A DNA stretch of 36,944 bases from Rhizobacter sp. Lineage in GTDB: Bacteria; Pseudomonadota; Gammaproteobacteria; Burkholderiales; Burkholderiaceae_C. Below, piece by piece: positions 8,243 through 16,926 of the stretch; the stretch's first letter is position 1; the number at the start of each line of letters is the position of its first letter. Under the pieces are notes generated by a model. That model was not told the origin of the DNA. It did not search any database and worked only from the letters and a program-made list of their open reading frames with translations. The stretch lies in assembly GCA_025350965.1 (NCBI GenBank), contig JANXWV010000093.1, positions 1 to 36,944 on the forward strand. The letters run 5' to 3'. The position numbers were made by a program, and so were the translations under genes.

Positions 8243-9411
8243 TTGCTGAGCAAGCGCATGGCCCCTTCGAGCCCGGCCAGCGTGAGCGGGTACATGCGCT
8301 GGTTCATCAGTTGCTGGACCACCGCAATGCTCTGCCGGTAACCCCACACACCCTGCGGTTCGGGGTTGATCCACGCGAACTTCGGGAACGCGTTCGTCAG
8401 CCGTTGCAGCCACTCGGCGCCGGCCTCTTCGTTGTTGTATTCGACGCTGCCACCGGGCTGCAGGATCTCGTACGGGCTCATCGTGGCGTCGCCGACGAAG
8501 ATGAGCTTGTAGTCCTTGTTGTACTTGCGGATGATGTCCATCGTCGGGAACTTCTCGCTGTACCGACGCCGGTTGTTCTTCCACATGAAGTCGTAGACGC
8601 AGTTGTGGAAGTAGTAGAAATCCAGGTGCTTGAACTCGCTCTTGGCGGCACTGAAGATCTCTTCAACGCGGTGGATGTGCTCGTCCATCGTGCCGCCCAC
8701 GTCCATCAGCAGCAGCACCTTCACCTTGTTGTGGCGCTCTGGCACCATCTTGATATCGAGCCAGCCGGCGTTCGCGGCGGTGCTGCGAATGGTGTCGTCG
8801 AGGTCGAGCTCGTCGGCCGAGCCTTCGCGAGCAAACCGACGCAAGCGGCGCAGCGCCACCTTGATGTTGCGCGTTCCAAGCTCGAGCGTGTCGTCGTAGT
8901 CCTTGAACTGGCGCTGGTCCCACACCTTCACCGCACTCTTGTTGCGGCTCTTGTCCTGGCCGATCCGAATGCCCTGCGGGTTGTAGCCATACGCACCGAA
9001 CGGGCTCGTGCCGCCGGTGCCGATCATCTTGTTGCCGCCTTCGTGGCGCTCCTTCTGTTCTTCGAAGCGCTTCTTCAGCGTTTCCATCAGCTCGTCCCAG
9101 CCCATCTTCTCGATCGCGGCCTTGTCTTCGGCGCTGAGTTCCAGTTCGAGCTTCTTCTGCAGCCAGTCGAGCGGAATGTCCTGCGAGAAATCGGTGAGCA
9201 GTTCCACGCCCTTGAAGTACGCGGAGAAGGCGCGGTCGAACTTGTCGAAGTTCGATTCGTCTTTCACGAGCGACGTGCGCGCGAGGTAGTAGAACTCGTC
9301 GACGGTGTTGTCGATCACGCCTTCCTGGATCGCCTCAAGCAGCGTCAGGTACTCCTTGACCGAGACCTTCAGCTTGGCGGCGCGCAGGGTGAAGAAGAAG
9401 TTGATCAGCAT
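8239..9411 (-). CDS. CoxE-like VWA-domain protein (MoxR partner)
   Basis: A 390-residue cytosolic protein of the CoxE/VWA type. It opens with MLINFFFTLRAAKLKVSVKE, the family's usual start. A charged helical region follows (residues 85-125), then a VWA domain from about residue 230. The metal-binding (MIDAS) motif reads D237-V-G-G-T-M-D243, so the first serine of the canonical DxSxS is a glycine and the second a threonine. Family members act as adaptors for MoxR-type AAA+ ATPases, helping to insert metals or mature protein complexes. The matching MoxR gene is at 15300-16142 in this window, about 6 kb upstream on the same strand. The stop overlaps the tamA start by ATGA. The start ATG follows the histidine kinase stop by 99 bases, with a GC hairpin between them. 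Confidence 0.9.
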   Translation of the reverse strand: MLINFFFTLRAAKLKVSVKEYLTLLEAIQEGVIDNTVDEFYYLARTSLVKDESNFDKFDRAFSAYFKGVELLTDFSQDIPLDWLQKKLELELSAEDKAAIEKMGWDELMETLKKRFEEQKERHEGGNKMIGTGGTSPFGAYGYNPQGIRIGQDKSRNKSAVKVWDQRQFKDYDDTLELGTRNIKVALRRLRRFAREGSADELDLDDTIRSTAANAGWLDIKMVPERHNKVKVLLLMDVGGTMDEHIHRVEEIFSAAKSEFKHLDFYYFHNCVYDFMWKNNRRRYSEKFPTMDIIRKYNKDYKLIFVGDATMSPYEILQPGGSVEYNNEEAGAEWLQRLTNAFPKFAWINPEPQGVWGYRQSIAVVQQLMNQRMYPLTLAGLEGAMRLLSK

Positions 9412-9480
9412 GGCGGGCAGGGGTGCGGTGCAGTGAGCCTATTGTGAACCGGTGGGGCCGTTCGCACTCCGGCCTCCCCC

Positions 9481-9497
9481 GGCCCGCGCACCGGGCC
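9481..9497 (-). terminator. GC hairpin after the histidine kinase gene
   Basis: GGCCCG (9481-9486) and CGGGCC (9492-9497) form a perfect 6-bp stem with a 5-base loop, 14 bases past the kinase stop. No T-run follows on the minus strand, so it is at best a weak or Rho-assisted terminator. Confidence 0.3.
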
Positions 9498-9510
9498 GAT
9501 GACATGCCGT

Positions 9511-11640
9511 TCATGGGCTCGCGCCGGCCCGCAAGAAGGCCGACAGGCACCGCTCCAGGTCTTCCAGCCGCACCGGCTTCGCCAGGAAGGCGTTCATGCC
9601 CGCATCGCTGCATGCGGCGCGGTCTTCGGCCATCACGTTGGCCGTGAACGCCACGATGTAAGGCTGCGCGTCGAGTGCCAGCGCTCGGATCTGACGCGTG
9701 GCGTCGACGCCGTTCAGTTCGGGCATCAGCAGGTCCATGAAGATCAGGTCGTAGGGCTGGCGGCTCACGGCAGCCACGGCCTCGCGGCCGCTTTGCACGT
9801 GCTCGCTCAGGCAGCCCAGGCGTTCGAGCATCGTGCGCACGACGATGGCGTTGACAGGGTTGTCTTCGACCACCAGCACGCGCCGCAGCGGCAGTCGGCC
9901 CGCCTGTGCCATGAAGGGCGTCGGCGGCATGGCCACCGGGCCGGGTTGAAGCCCGGCCGAGGCGAAGCGGCGGCTCATCACGGTCAGCAAGGTGTCCAGC
10001 AGCAGCATGCGCTGCACCGGCTTGTTCACGCGAGCCGCGAACAGTCGGCGCGCGGCGTCGGCACCATCGCTGGACGACAGCAGCACCATCGGCAAGCCCG
10101 GGCGCACTTGCCGCAGCGCGGCGGCGAGCTCGGCGCCATCGGTGCCGGGCATGTTGAAGTCGAGGATCGCAAGGTCGAAGCCTGTGCCGTTGCCGAAGCC
10201 GGCGAGCGCATCTTCCGGCCGCCTGAAGGCGGTGGGCTTCATGCCCCAGCCGCTCGCAAGCGTGCTGACGATCTCCAGGTTCGTCGCGTTGTCGTCGACC
10301 AGCAGCACGCGCAGGCCGAGCAGCGAGTCCAGGTTCACGGGCGTGGCGGCATGCGCGGGGGCCGGCGTGGGCTGGCAATCGATCTCGATCACGAAAGTCG
10401 AGCCCGCACCGGGCTCGGCCCGCGCCTCGATGGTCCCGCCCATCGCTGCGGCCAGGCGCCGGCTGATCGCCAGGCCCAGGCCGGTGCCGCCGAAGCGCCG
10501 CGTGGTCGACGCGTCGGCCTGTGTGAAGGGCTCGAAGATGGTGTCGATCTGGGCCTGCGTCATGCCGATGCCGGTGTCGCGCACCGAGTAGCGCAGGCGC
10601 CCCGGGCGCGGGCAGTCGATGCTCACCAGCACCTCGCCGGCGTCGGTGAACTTGACGGCATTGCCCACCACGTTGAGCAGCAGCTGCCGCAGCCGCGTTG
10701 CGTCGGCCAGCATCCAGGGCGCCACGCCTGCGTGCGTTCGGCACATCAGGTCGAGCTTCTTGCGGGTTGCTGCAGGGCCGAGCAGCGTGAGCACGTCATC
10801 GGCCAGCGCTTCGGGCTGGAACGGCAGCGGCTCCAGCAGCACCATGCCCGACTCGACCTTGCTGAATTCGAGGATGTCGTTGATGACCGTGAGCAGCGAA
10901 TCGCCGCTGCTTCGAATCACTTCCACATAGTGCCGTTGCACCTTGTTCAGGGGCGATTCGAGCAGCAGGCTCGTCATGCCCAGCACGCCGTTCATCGGGG
11001 TGCGGATCTCGTGGCTCATCGTGGCCAGGAACGTGGTGCGTGCGCGGCCGGCGCGCTCGGCATCGGCGCGGGCGCGTTGCAGGCCGGCCACCGCGCGGCC
11101 GAGAGAGCCCAGGGCCACTGTCGACAGCAACCACCAGGTGGCTGCGCCGAGTGCGGCGCTGAAGAGCCCCAGCCACGCTGCGCTCACGAGCGTGGGGGCC
11201 AACGCGGCCTGCACGCCCAGGGTGGCTACCGGCACGCCCGAGTCGAGCACCGCCGCCTCGTAGTGCAGCAAGGAGGCATCTTTCCATTCGCCGGCTCTGG
11301 CTATTTCGGGGCCGCGCAGAGCCTCCAGCCGCACCGCTTGCGCGCCGCTGCGCATGCGCAGTTTGACCAGCGTCGCCGACAGCGCGTTGCGTTCGTACAG
11401 CCAGCGCTCGGGGTCAGCGCTGGCCTGGTTGGACAAGTCGTCGGCCAGCCCCTCGGCCTGGATCGACAGGGTGGCCATGCGGGTGCGAATGTCGAAGAAC
11501 AGGCGTGCCGCGGGGAGCGACAGGGTGATCAGCACCGCGAGCAGCAAGGCTGCCCAGCGCAGGTGCGCCATTGACCGGCCGGCGCTGGCGTCGACGCTGT
11601 CCCATGACGGGCGGTCGGCCGCGAACGGGGTGTTGTGCAT
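9511..11640 (-). CDS. Membrane-bound hybrid histidine kinase with two receiver domains
   Basis: A 709-residue hybrid sensor kinase. A membrane segment at about residues 27-48 is followed by a short periplasmic stretch and a second membrane segment at about 150-178. The HisKA domain has the phosphorylated His210 in ATMSHEIRTPMNG. The ATPase domain has the N box (NVVGNAVKF, 323-331), G1 (DTGIGM, 355-360) and G2 (GTGLGL, 385-390). Two receiver domains follow: the first has DD449-450 with acceptor Asp494 (LAILDFNMPG), the second has ED592-593 with Asp636 (IFMDLLMP) and Lys688. There is no HPt domain and no adjacent response regulator, so the output partner is elsewhere. The gene follows a periplasmic binding protein gene by 74 bases, so that protein may deliver its signal. 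The start at 11640 has no clear ribosome binding site; Met24 (11571) is an alternative. Confidence 0.92.
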   Translation of the reverse strand: MHNTPFAADRPSWDSVDASAGRSMAHLRWAALLLAVLITLSLPAARLFFDIRTRMATLSIQAEGLADDLSNQASADPERWLYERNALSATLVKLRMRSGAQAVRLEALRGPEIARAGEWKDASLLHYEAAVLDSGVPVATLGVQAALAPTLVSAAWLGLFSAALGAATWWLLSTVALGSLGRAVAGLQRARADAERAGRARTTFLATMSHEIRTPMNGVLGMTSLLLESPLNKVQRHYVEVIRSSGDSLLTVINDILEFSKVESGMVLLEPLPFQPEALADDVLTLLGPAATRKKLDLMCRTHAGVAPWMLADATRLRQLLLNVVGNAVKFTDAGEVLVSIDCPRPGRLRYSVRDTGIGMTQAQIDTIFEPFTQADASTTRRFGGTGLGLAISRRLAAAMGGTIEARAEPGAGSTFVIEIDCQPTPAPAHAATPVNLDSLLGLRVLLVDDNATNLEIVSTLASGWGMKPTAFRRPEDALAGFGNGTGFDLAILDFNMPGTDGAELAAALRQVRPGLPMVLLSSSDGADAARRLFAARVNKPVQRMLLLDTLLTVMSRRFASAGLQPGPVAMPPTPFMAQAGRLPLRRVLVVEDNPVNAIVVRTMLERLGCLSEHVQSGREAVAAVSRQPYDLIFMDLLMPELNGVDATRQIRALALDAQPYIVAFTANVMAEDRAACSDAGMNAFLAKPVRLEDLERCLSAFLRAGASP

Positions 11641-11714
11641 TCGGCGGCGCGGTCGACCGGGAGGCTTGCGAGGTTGCGGTTCGAGGCGCGCTGTCGCTTG
11701 CTTCTGCGCGAAGG

Positions 11715-12554
11715 TCAGCGCACCCAGTGACCGGCAGCCGTGAGCAATTCGCGCCCGGCGGCTGAGCGCACGTAGGCCGCGAAGGCCTGGGTGGCGGGCG
11801 TGGCTGCCGGGCCGGTGATCAGGAACAGCGCCTTGTAGTACGGGTAGCTGCCGTTGGCCAGGTTGGCCACGCTGGGCACCTTGCCGTCGATCGCGACGCC
11901 CACCAGCGGGCGCTTCTCCGATTCGACCAGCGCCAGCGTACTGACCGCGAATGCACCCGCTGTTTTCTCGACGAGGTCGGCGGCCTCGGTATCGGTGTTG
12001 GCGTTGAGCATGCCGCGCCGTGTGGAGACGGCGTCCACCGCACGCGCCACCTCGGGCGAGAACGATTGCAGCAACTGCGTGTCGGTCGCGTCCGACAAGC
12101 GCAGCACCGGGCGGGCACGCTTGCCGTTCGGGAAAGTGGCAGGGCCTTCAGCGTAGAGCGCTGCGAGCTGGGCGGACGAGAGCGCGGTGATGCCCAGGTC
12201 ACGGTGCACGGCCACGATGAAAGGGGTGCGCGCGTACTCGGCAATGGTCAGGGCCGCGCGCGCGGTTTCGGCCGCATTCGGCGCGCGGTTGCTCACCGCC
12301 AGTTCGAGGCGGCCGTCGATCACGGCGTTGATGCCGCCACTGCTGCCCATGGCCTTGACGACCTCGACGTGCGCGCCCGGGTTGGCCTTCATGTAGGCGT
12401 CGGCCAGCAACTGCATGCCGCCCGTGCCGCTGCCCGTGCCGCTGATGCGCACGAACTCGTCGGCCGGTGCTGCGCGGGCCGCCATGCCACTCGCGACGAA
12501 CAAACCGGCGAGGGCGAGCCGGGCGAAGAATCTGACAGGGGTGGCGATCAGCAT
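11715..12554 (-). CDS. PstS-like periplasmic substrate-binding protein
   Basis: A 279-residue periplasmic binding protein with a signal peptide (cut near residue 28, MAARAAPADE). It shows the PstS-type phosphate/anion-binding pattern: SGTGSGTGG at 38-46 and a second loop AMGSSGGINAVIDG at 69-81. It is shorter than a classical PstS (about 320-350), and no pstCAB or phoU genes are near, so it need not serve transport. The next gene downstream is a hybrid histidine kinase, 74 bases away on the same strand, which suggests a sensing pair. The ligand is most likely phosphate or another oxyanion, by family resemblance only. A strong hairpin (12563-12587) covers most of its ribosome binding site. The start ATG at 12554 fits the signal peptide. 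Confidence 0.88.
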   Translation of the reverse strand: MLIATPVRFFARLALAGLFVASGMAARAAPADEFVRISGTGSGTGGMQLLADAYMKANPGAHVEVVKAMGSSGGINAVIDGRLELAVSNRAPNAAETARAALTIAEYARTPFIVAVHRDLGITALSSAQLAALYAEGPATFPNGKRARPVLRLSDATDTQLLQSFSPEVARAVDAVSTRRGMLNANTDTEAADLVEKTAGAFAVSTLALVESEKRPLVGVAIDGKVPSVANLANGSYPYYKALFLITGPAATPATQAFAAYVRSAAGRELLTAAGHWVR

Positions 12555-12562
12555 GGGAAGTC

Positions 12563-12587
12563 TCCGGCGGGCACGGTACCCGCCGGA
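12563..12587. promoter_or_regulatory. Hairpin overlapping the ribosome binding site of the PstS-like gene
   Basis: TCCGGCGGG (12563-12571) and CCCGCCGGA (12579-12587) form a perfect 9-bp stem with a 7-base loop. On the minus strand the 3' arm ends in CCGGA, which supplies most of the GGAG ribosome binding site (12565-12562), eight bases before the ATG at 12554. In mRNA the site would be largely paired. On the plus strand the stem is followed by ATTTT, so it would also resemble a terminator for antisense transcription. Confidence 0.55.
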
Positions 12588-12665
12588 ATTTTCAGCCGCA
12601 AGCGCTGCGAGGGGTCGCTCGAACAGGCGGTGAAATTCGGGTCAATCGTCTCGAAACGGCGGCCC

Positions 12666-14669
12666 TCAGCTCCCTGCTTTGTGCACGTCGTGTTGCTTGA
12701 GCCAACCGAAGAATTCGCTGAACCAGAGCTTGCTGTTGCGCGGCTTGAGGATCCAGTGGTTCTCGTCCGGGAACCACAGCAGCCGCGCGTCCACGCCGCG
12801 CGCCTTGAGCGTGTTGTAGTAGGCCAGGCCTTGCTGGTCGGGCACACGGTAATCGAGCGCGCCGTGGATCACGAGCGTGGGCGTGCGCATGCTGCCGGCG
12901 AAGGTGCTGGGGCTTTGAGCGCTGATCTTGGCTGAGTCTTCCCAGTACCACGCACCCAGTTCCTTGGCGTGCCAGGTATAGGCGTCGTCGCTGAACATCG
13001 CGGTCCAGTCGAAGCAGCCGGCGTGGCACACGTAGGCCTGGTAGCGGCCGGGCTTCACGTGGCCGTTCATCCACGCGACCATGAAGCCGCCGTAGCTGCC
13101 GCCGGTGGCGAAGACGCGCTGCTTGTCGACCCACGGTTGCTTGCGCAGCCAGTCGGTGCCGGCTTCCACGTCCTGCAACTCCAGCTCGCCCCAGCGGTGG
13201 GTGATGCTGTCGAGAAACGCAAAGCCGAAGCCGCTCGAGCCGTGGTAGTTGACGCACGCCACCACGTAGCCCTGGCCCGCGAACACATGGTTGTTCCAGC
13301 GGTAGTGGAAGGTGTCGCCGGCGGCGGCGTGCGGGCCGCCGTGGATGCTGTGCATCACCGCGTGCTTCTTCTTCTTGTCGAAGCCGGGTGGGTAGACGAG
13401 CCACATCTGCACTGCATCGCCGTTCGCGCCGGTGACGCTGACTTCTTCGACCGCGCCGAGCCGGTGTTTGGCGAGCAAGGCTTCGTTGAAGCGCTCGAGC
13501 CGCTGCGGCGCCTGACCGTCGCGCTGGGCGTGCACGCGCGCCGGGTGGCTCATGGCATCGGCCACGGTCAGGACCACACCCGAGGCCACGTCGAAGCCCT
13601 GCACCCAGCCGCCTTGCACTTCGAGCGTGGCGCTGCGCTTGTCGATGTCGAAGCGGTAGAGGTTGCAGCGGCCCCGGTCTTCGGCGGTGAAGAACAGCGT
13701 GCGGCTGTCGGCCGACCAGCGCAGCGGTGTGTTGACCGAGTGGTCCCATTCGGCCGAGAGCGCGTGCCAGTGGTCGCCCCGCGCGAGCACCGCAGCGTGC
13801 GCCGGCATCGTGTGCTTCTTGCCGATGTGGCTGGCCGCGAAGGCGATGTGCGTGCCATCGGGGCTGTAGCGCGGGTCGTCGAAGTCCCAGGCCTTGTCGA
13901 CGGCCACGGTCTCGAAGGCCAGGCCGCGCAGGCGCAACTCGACCAGCGCCTTCGGGTTGTCGAGGCGCTTCTGCGGCTGCGGGTCGAACGCGAACGCGAT
14001 GTGCCGGCCGTCGGGCGCGATGTCGAAGCCGTCGGCATCGGGCTCGGCGCGCGGCAGCTCGTAGGGCGTGCCCTCGAACAGGTCGGTCACGCGGCCGCTG
14101 GCCACGTCGAGCACGTGCAGATGCGCCACCCGGCCCATCGGCAGGTGGTGGTCCCAGAAGCGGTACTGGGCCTCGCTCGTCGCGTAGCCGGTTTCCTTGC
14201 GCTCCTTGAAGGCCTTGTGCTGCTTGACCTGCTCCTTCGTGCCCTTGAGTTCGGGCCAGACCCAGGCGACGAACGCGATGCGCTTGCCATCGGGGAACCA
14301 CTTGAAGGCTTCGATGCCAGGGGCGAAGTCGCTGATTCGGCGCGCCTCGCCGCCGTCGGGCGCAATGACATAAAGCTGCGGCGTGTCGTCGGCCTTGCCC
14401 TGCTGCTCGCGCTTCGCGGTGAAGGCGATGGCCTCACCCATGGGCGACCATGCCGCGTGGCCGTCTTTCTCGCCGCAACTCGTGAGCCGGCGCGGCCCGC
14501 CACCGAAGGTGTTGAGCAGCCACAGGCTCGTGCTGCCCTTGTTCTCGTCCATCGAAAAGCGGCTCACTGTGCACACTGCCTGCGCCCCGTCGGGCGAGAG
14601 CGCGATGCCGCCCACGCGCTCGAATTTCCACAGGTCTTCCACCGTCAACGCCGGGCGCTTCGTCGTCAT
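12666..14669 (-). CDS. S9-family prolyl oligopeptidase (acylaminoacyl/dipeptidyl peptidase type)
   Basis: A 667-residue serine peptidase. The N-terminal two-thirds is a TolB/WD-like beta-propeller, with repeated PDG motifs (ALSPDGAQAV, WFPDGKRIAF, YSPDGTHIAF). The C-terminal alpha/beta-hydrolase domain carries the catalytic triad: Ser525 (GGSYGGF), Asp606 (HGALDYRVP) and His638 (DENHW). An oxyanion-loop motif SIHGGPH (441-447) precedes it. No signal peptide is seen, so it is probably cytosolic and trims oligopeptides. It lies 28 bases after the GNAT gene on the same strand and is probably co-transcribed with it. The ATG at 14669 gives the expected MTTKRPALTVEDLWKF start. Exact substrate preference cannot be read from sequence. 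Confidence 0.93.
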   Translation of the reverse strand: MTTKRPALTVEDLWKFERVGGIALSPDGAQAVCTVSRFSMDENKGSTSLWLLNTFGGGPRRLTSCGEKDGHAAWSPMGEAIAFTAKREQQGKADDTPQLYVIAPDGGEARRISDFAPGIEAFKWFPDGKRIAFVAWVWPELKGTKEQVKQHKAFKERKETGYATSEAQYRFWDHHLPMGRVAHLHVLDVASGRVTDLFEGTPYELPRAEPDADGFDIAPDGRHIAFAFDPQPQKRLDNPKALVELRLRGLAFETVAVDKAWDFDDPRYSPDGTHIAFAASHIGKKHTMPAHAAVLARGDHWHALSAEWDHSVNTPLRWSADSRTLFFTAEDRGRCNLYRFDIDKRSATLEVQGGWVQGFDVASGVVLTVADAMSHPARVHAQRDGQAPQRLERFNEALLAKHRLGAVEEVSVTGANGDAVQMWLVYPPGFDKKKKHAVMHSIHGGPHAAAGDTFHYRWNNHVFAGQGYVVACVNYHGSSGFGFAFLDSITHRWGELELQDVEAGTDWLRKQPWVDKQRVFATGGSYGGFMVAWMNGHVKPGRYQAYVCHAGCFDWTAMFSDDAYTWHAKELGAWYWEDSAKISAQSPSTFAGSMRTPTLVIHGALDYRVPDQQGLAYYNTLKARGVDARLLWFPDENHWILKPRNSKLWFSEFFGWLKQHDVHKAGS

Positions 14670-14697
14670 GCAGTCTCCAGGTTCTGATTCGGGTTGG

Positions 14698-15300
14698 TCA
14701 GCGCGGGCGAGCCAGCTGCCACAGCAGCTGCGCTTTCACTTCGGGCCACTCACCTGTGGTGAGGCTGTACATCACGGTGTCGCGCACCGTGCCGTCGCGG
14801 CGCAGCGCGTGGTGGCGCATCACGCCGTCGCGGCGTGCGCCCAGGCGCTCGATGGCGCGCTGGCTCGCGAAGTTGAAGTTGTCGGTGCGCCAACCCACGA
14901 GCTGCGCACCGAGCGCCTCGAAGGCGTGCGTCATCAGCAGCAGCTTGGCGGTGGTGTTGACGGCGCTGCGCTGCACGCTCCTCGCATACCAGGTCCAACC
15001 GATCTCCAGGCGCGACACGGCGGGCACGATGTCGTGGTAACTGCTGCAGCCGATCATATTGCCGCTTGCGCTGTCGAGCACGGCGAAGGCAAGGCGGTGG
15101 CCTTGCTCGCGGCCTTGCAGCGCGGTTTCGATGTAAGCGCGTGTCTGCTCCGGTTCGGGCACCGACGTGACGCGCAGGTTCCACAAATCACCGTCGGCCG
15201 CGGCGCGCTTCAGGCCCGCTTCGTGTTCCAGCCCGAGTGGCACCAGCCGCACCGGGGCGAGTTCGAGCGTGACCGGCCGGACCGGCAGCATCGCCCGCAT
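14698..15300 (-). CDS. GNAT-family (RimJ/RimL-type) N-acetyltransferase
   Basis: A 200-residue acetyltransferase of the RimJ/RimL-like group. The start MLPVRPVTLELAPVRLVPLG and the segment IGCSSYHDIVPAVSRLEIGWTWYARSVQRS are typical, as is the C-terminal NFNFASQRAIERLGARRDGVMR, where the conserved N...S...A..E+LG pattern binds acetyl-CoA. The target could be a protein N-terminus, a ribosomal protein or a small amine; the sequence does not decide. Its ATG overlaps the MoxR stop by one base (TGATG at 15302-15298), pointing to translational coupling. The S9 peptidase gene follows 28 bases downstream. Confidence 0.88.
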   Translation of the reverse strand: MRAMLPVRPVTLELAPVRLVPLGLEHEAGLKRAAADGDLWNLRVTSVPEPEQTRAYIETALQGREQGHRLAFAVLDSASGNMIGCSSYHDIVPAVSRLEIGWTWYARSVQRSAVNTTAKLLLMTHAFEALGAQLVGWRTDNFNFASQRAIERLGARRDGVMRHHALRRDGTVRDTVMYSLTTGEWPEVKAQLLWQLARPR

Positions 15301-16142
15301 CAGCGGTTGTTTCGCTGCATGAACACCAGCTTCTCGAACAGCGACACGTCCTGCTCGTTCTTCAGCAGCGCGCCCACGAGCGGCGGCACCGCGACCTTGT
15401 CGTCCTTGCTTTGCAGCGCATCGAGCGGAATGTCTTCCGCCAGCAGCAGCTTGAGCCAGTCGAGCAGTTCGCTGGTGCTCGGCTTCTTCTTGAGGCCGGG
15501 CAGGTTGCGCACGTCGTAGAAGTTCGTCAGCGCGGCGGCGAGCAGTTCCTTCTTGAGGTTCGGGAAGTGCACGTTCACGATGCTCTGCATCGTGGCCGCA
15601 TCCGGGAACTTGATGTAGTGGAAGAAGCAGCGGCGCAGGAAGGCGTCGGGCAGTTCCTTCTCGTTGTTCGAGGTGATGAAGACGAGCGGGCGGTGCACTG
15701 CTTTCACCAACTCGCGCGTCTCGTACACATAGAACTCCATGCGGTCAATCTCGCGCAGCAGGTCGTTCGGGAACTCGATGTCGGCCTTGTCGATCTCGTC
15801 GATCAGCAGCACCACCGGCTGGTCGGCGGTGAAGGCCTGCCACAGCACACCCTTGACGATGTAGTTGTGGATGTCCTTGACCTTCTCATCGCCCAGTTGG
15901 CTGTCGCGCAGCCTGCTCACCGCGTCGTACTCGTACAGGCCTTGCTGCGCCTTGGTGGTGCTCTTGATGTGCCACTGCAGCAGCGGCATCTTCAGCGCCA
16001 GCGCCACTTCTTCAGCGAGCATCGTCTTGCCGGTGCCGGGTTCCCCCTTGACGAGCAGCGGGCGCTTCAGCGTGGCGGCGGCGTTCACCGCGAGCATCAG
16101 GTCGGGCGTGGCGACGTAGTTCTCGGAGCCTTGGAATTTCAT
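15300..16142 (-). CDS. MoxR-family AAA+ ATPase
   Basis: A 280-residue AAA+ ATPase of the MoxR group. Walker A is GEPGTGKT (33-40), Walker B is VLLIDEIDK (111-119), sensor 1 is FITSNNEKELPDAF and the arginine-finger region is LRRCFFHY. The short C-terminal helical lid is present. MoxR ATPases work with VWA proteins in metal insertion or complex maturation. The likely partner is the CoxE-like VWA gene at 8239-9411, but it is not adjacent as it usually is. The gene is divergent from the cytochrome c gene, with 112 bases between the two starts. Confidence 0.93.
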   Translation of the reverse strand: MKFQGSENYVATPDLMLAVNAAATLKRPLLVKGEPGTGKTMLAEEVALALKMPLLQWHIKSTTKAQQGLYEYDAVSRLRDSQLGDEKVKDIHNYIVKGVLWQAFTADQPVVLLIDEIDKADIEFPNDLLREIDRMEFYVYETRELVKAVHRPLVFITSNNEKELPDAFLRRCFFHYIKFPDAATMQSIVNVHFPNLKKELLAAALTNFYDVRNLPGLKKKPSTSELLDWLKLLLAEDIPLDALQSKDDKVAVPPLVGALLKNEQDVSLFEKLVFMQRNNR

Positions 16143-16213
16143 GGTCTCGGGCGGCCTTCAGGTGCAACTTCAGGGTGGGGCTTTGGGTCTGCGAGCCAGT
16201 ATAAGGCGCCCCC

Positions 16214-16219
16214 TATAAT
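16214..16219 (+). promoter_or_regulatory. Candidate -10 element for the cytochrome c gene
   Basis: A perfect TATAAT lies 36 bases before the cytochrome c start. No good -35 hexamer is found at 16-18 bases upstream, so an activator may be needed. Confidence 0.45.
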
Positions 16220-16254
16220 CGATTGTTGCACTGCAAACAGGCCTGTTCTGAACC

Positions 16255-16902
16255 ATGAAAAAGCTGTTGTCTCTGATCGTTGCGCTGCTCTGTCTGGGCA
16301 CTTCGGTGCATGCGCTGGCCCAAGACGCCAAGGCCGGCGAGAAGAAGGCGGCCATGTGCATCGGCTGCCATGGCATTCCCGACTACAAGGCGAGCTTCCC
16401 GGAAATCTACCGCGTGCCGATGATCGCCGGGCAGGGGCCGAAGTACATCGTCTCGGCCCTCACAGGCTACAAGAAGGGCGACCGCAAGCACCCGACCATG
16501 CGCGCCATCGCCGCGTCGCTGAGCGACCAGGACATGGCCGACCTCGCGGCGTTTTACTCCACCCAGGCCAAGGCCGACGCACCCCCCGCCACGGTGGCCG
16601 GTGAAGCGCCTGCCGCCGTGGCGGAACTGCTCAAGAAGGGCAACTGCGTGTCGTGCCACGGGGCCAATTTCAGCGCGCCGATCGACCCGACCTACCCCAA
16701 GCTCGCAGGCCAGCACCCTGACTACCTGTATGTGGCGCTGAAGGCCTACCAGACCGACAAGAACCCGCAGGTCGGCCGCAACAACGCCATCATGATGGGC
16801 ATGGCGCGGCCGTACACGCACGCCGAGGCCAAGTTGCTCGCCAGCTACATCGCCTCGTTGCCGGGCCAACTCCAGACTGTGCCGCAATCTCGCTGGAAGT
16901 GA
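16255..16902 (+). CDS. Diheme cytochrome c4-like periplasmic protein
   Basis: A 215-residue exported c-type cytochrome. A signal peptide (MKKLLSLIVALLCLGTSVHALAQ) precedes two heme-binding domains, with CIGCH at 35-39 and CVSCH at 131-135. Candidate axial methionines are Met82 (KHPTMRAIA) and the Met180-183 cluster (NAIMMGMARP). The two-domain layout matches cytochrome c4, which shuttles electrons from the bc1 complex to terminal oxidases. It is transcribed alone from a TATAAT-containing region divergent from the MoxR gene. No oxidase genes are adjacent. Confidence 0.9.
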   Translation: MKKLLSLIVALLCLGTSVHALAQDAKAGEKKAAMCIGCHGIPDYKASFPEIYRVPMIAGQGPKYIVSALTGYKKGDRKHPTMRAIAASLSDQDMADLAAFYSTQAKADAPPATVAGEAPAAVAELLKKGNCVSCHGANFSAPIDPTYPKLAGQHPDYLYVALKAYQTDKNPQVGRNNAIMMGMARPYTHAEAKLLASYIASLPGQLQTVPQSRWK

Positions 16903-16926
16903 TCCGCTGCACGCGATTCGCCGGCA

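Noticed and set aside
12592..14301. A 569-codon minus-strand frame overlapping the S9 peptidase gene
   Set aside because: Arginine-rich shadow in another frame; the 667-residue peptidase with an intact catalytic triad explains the region.
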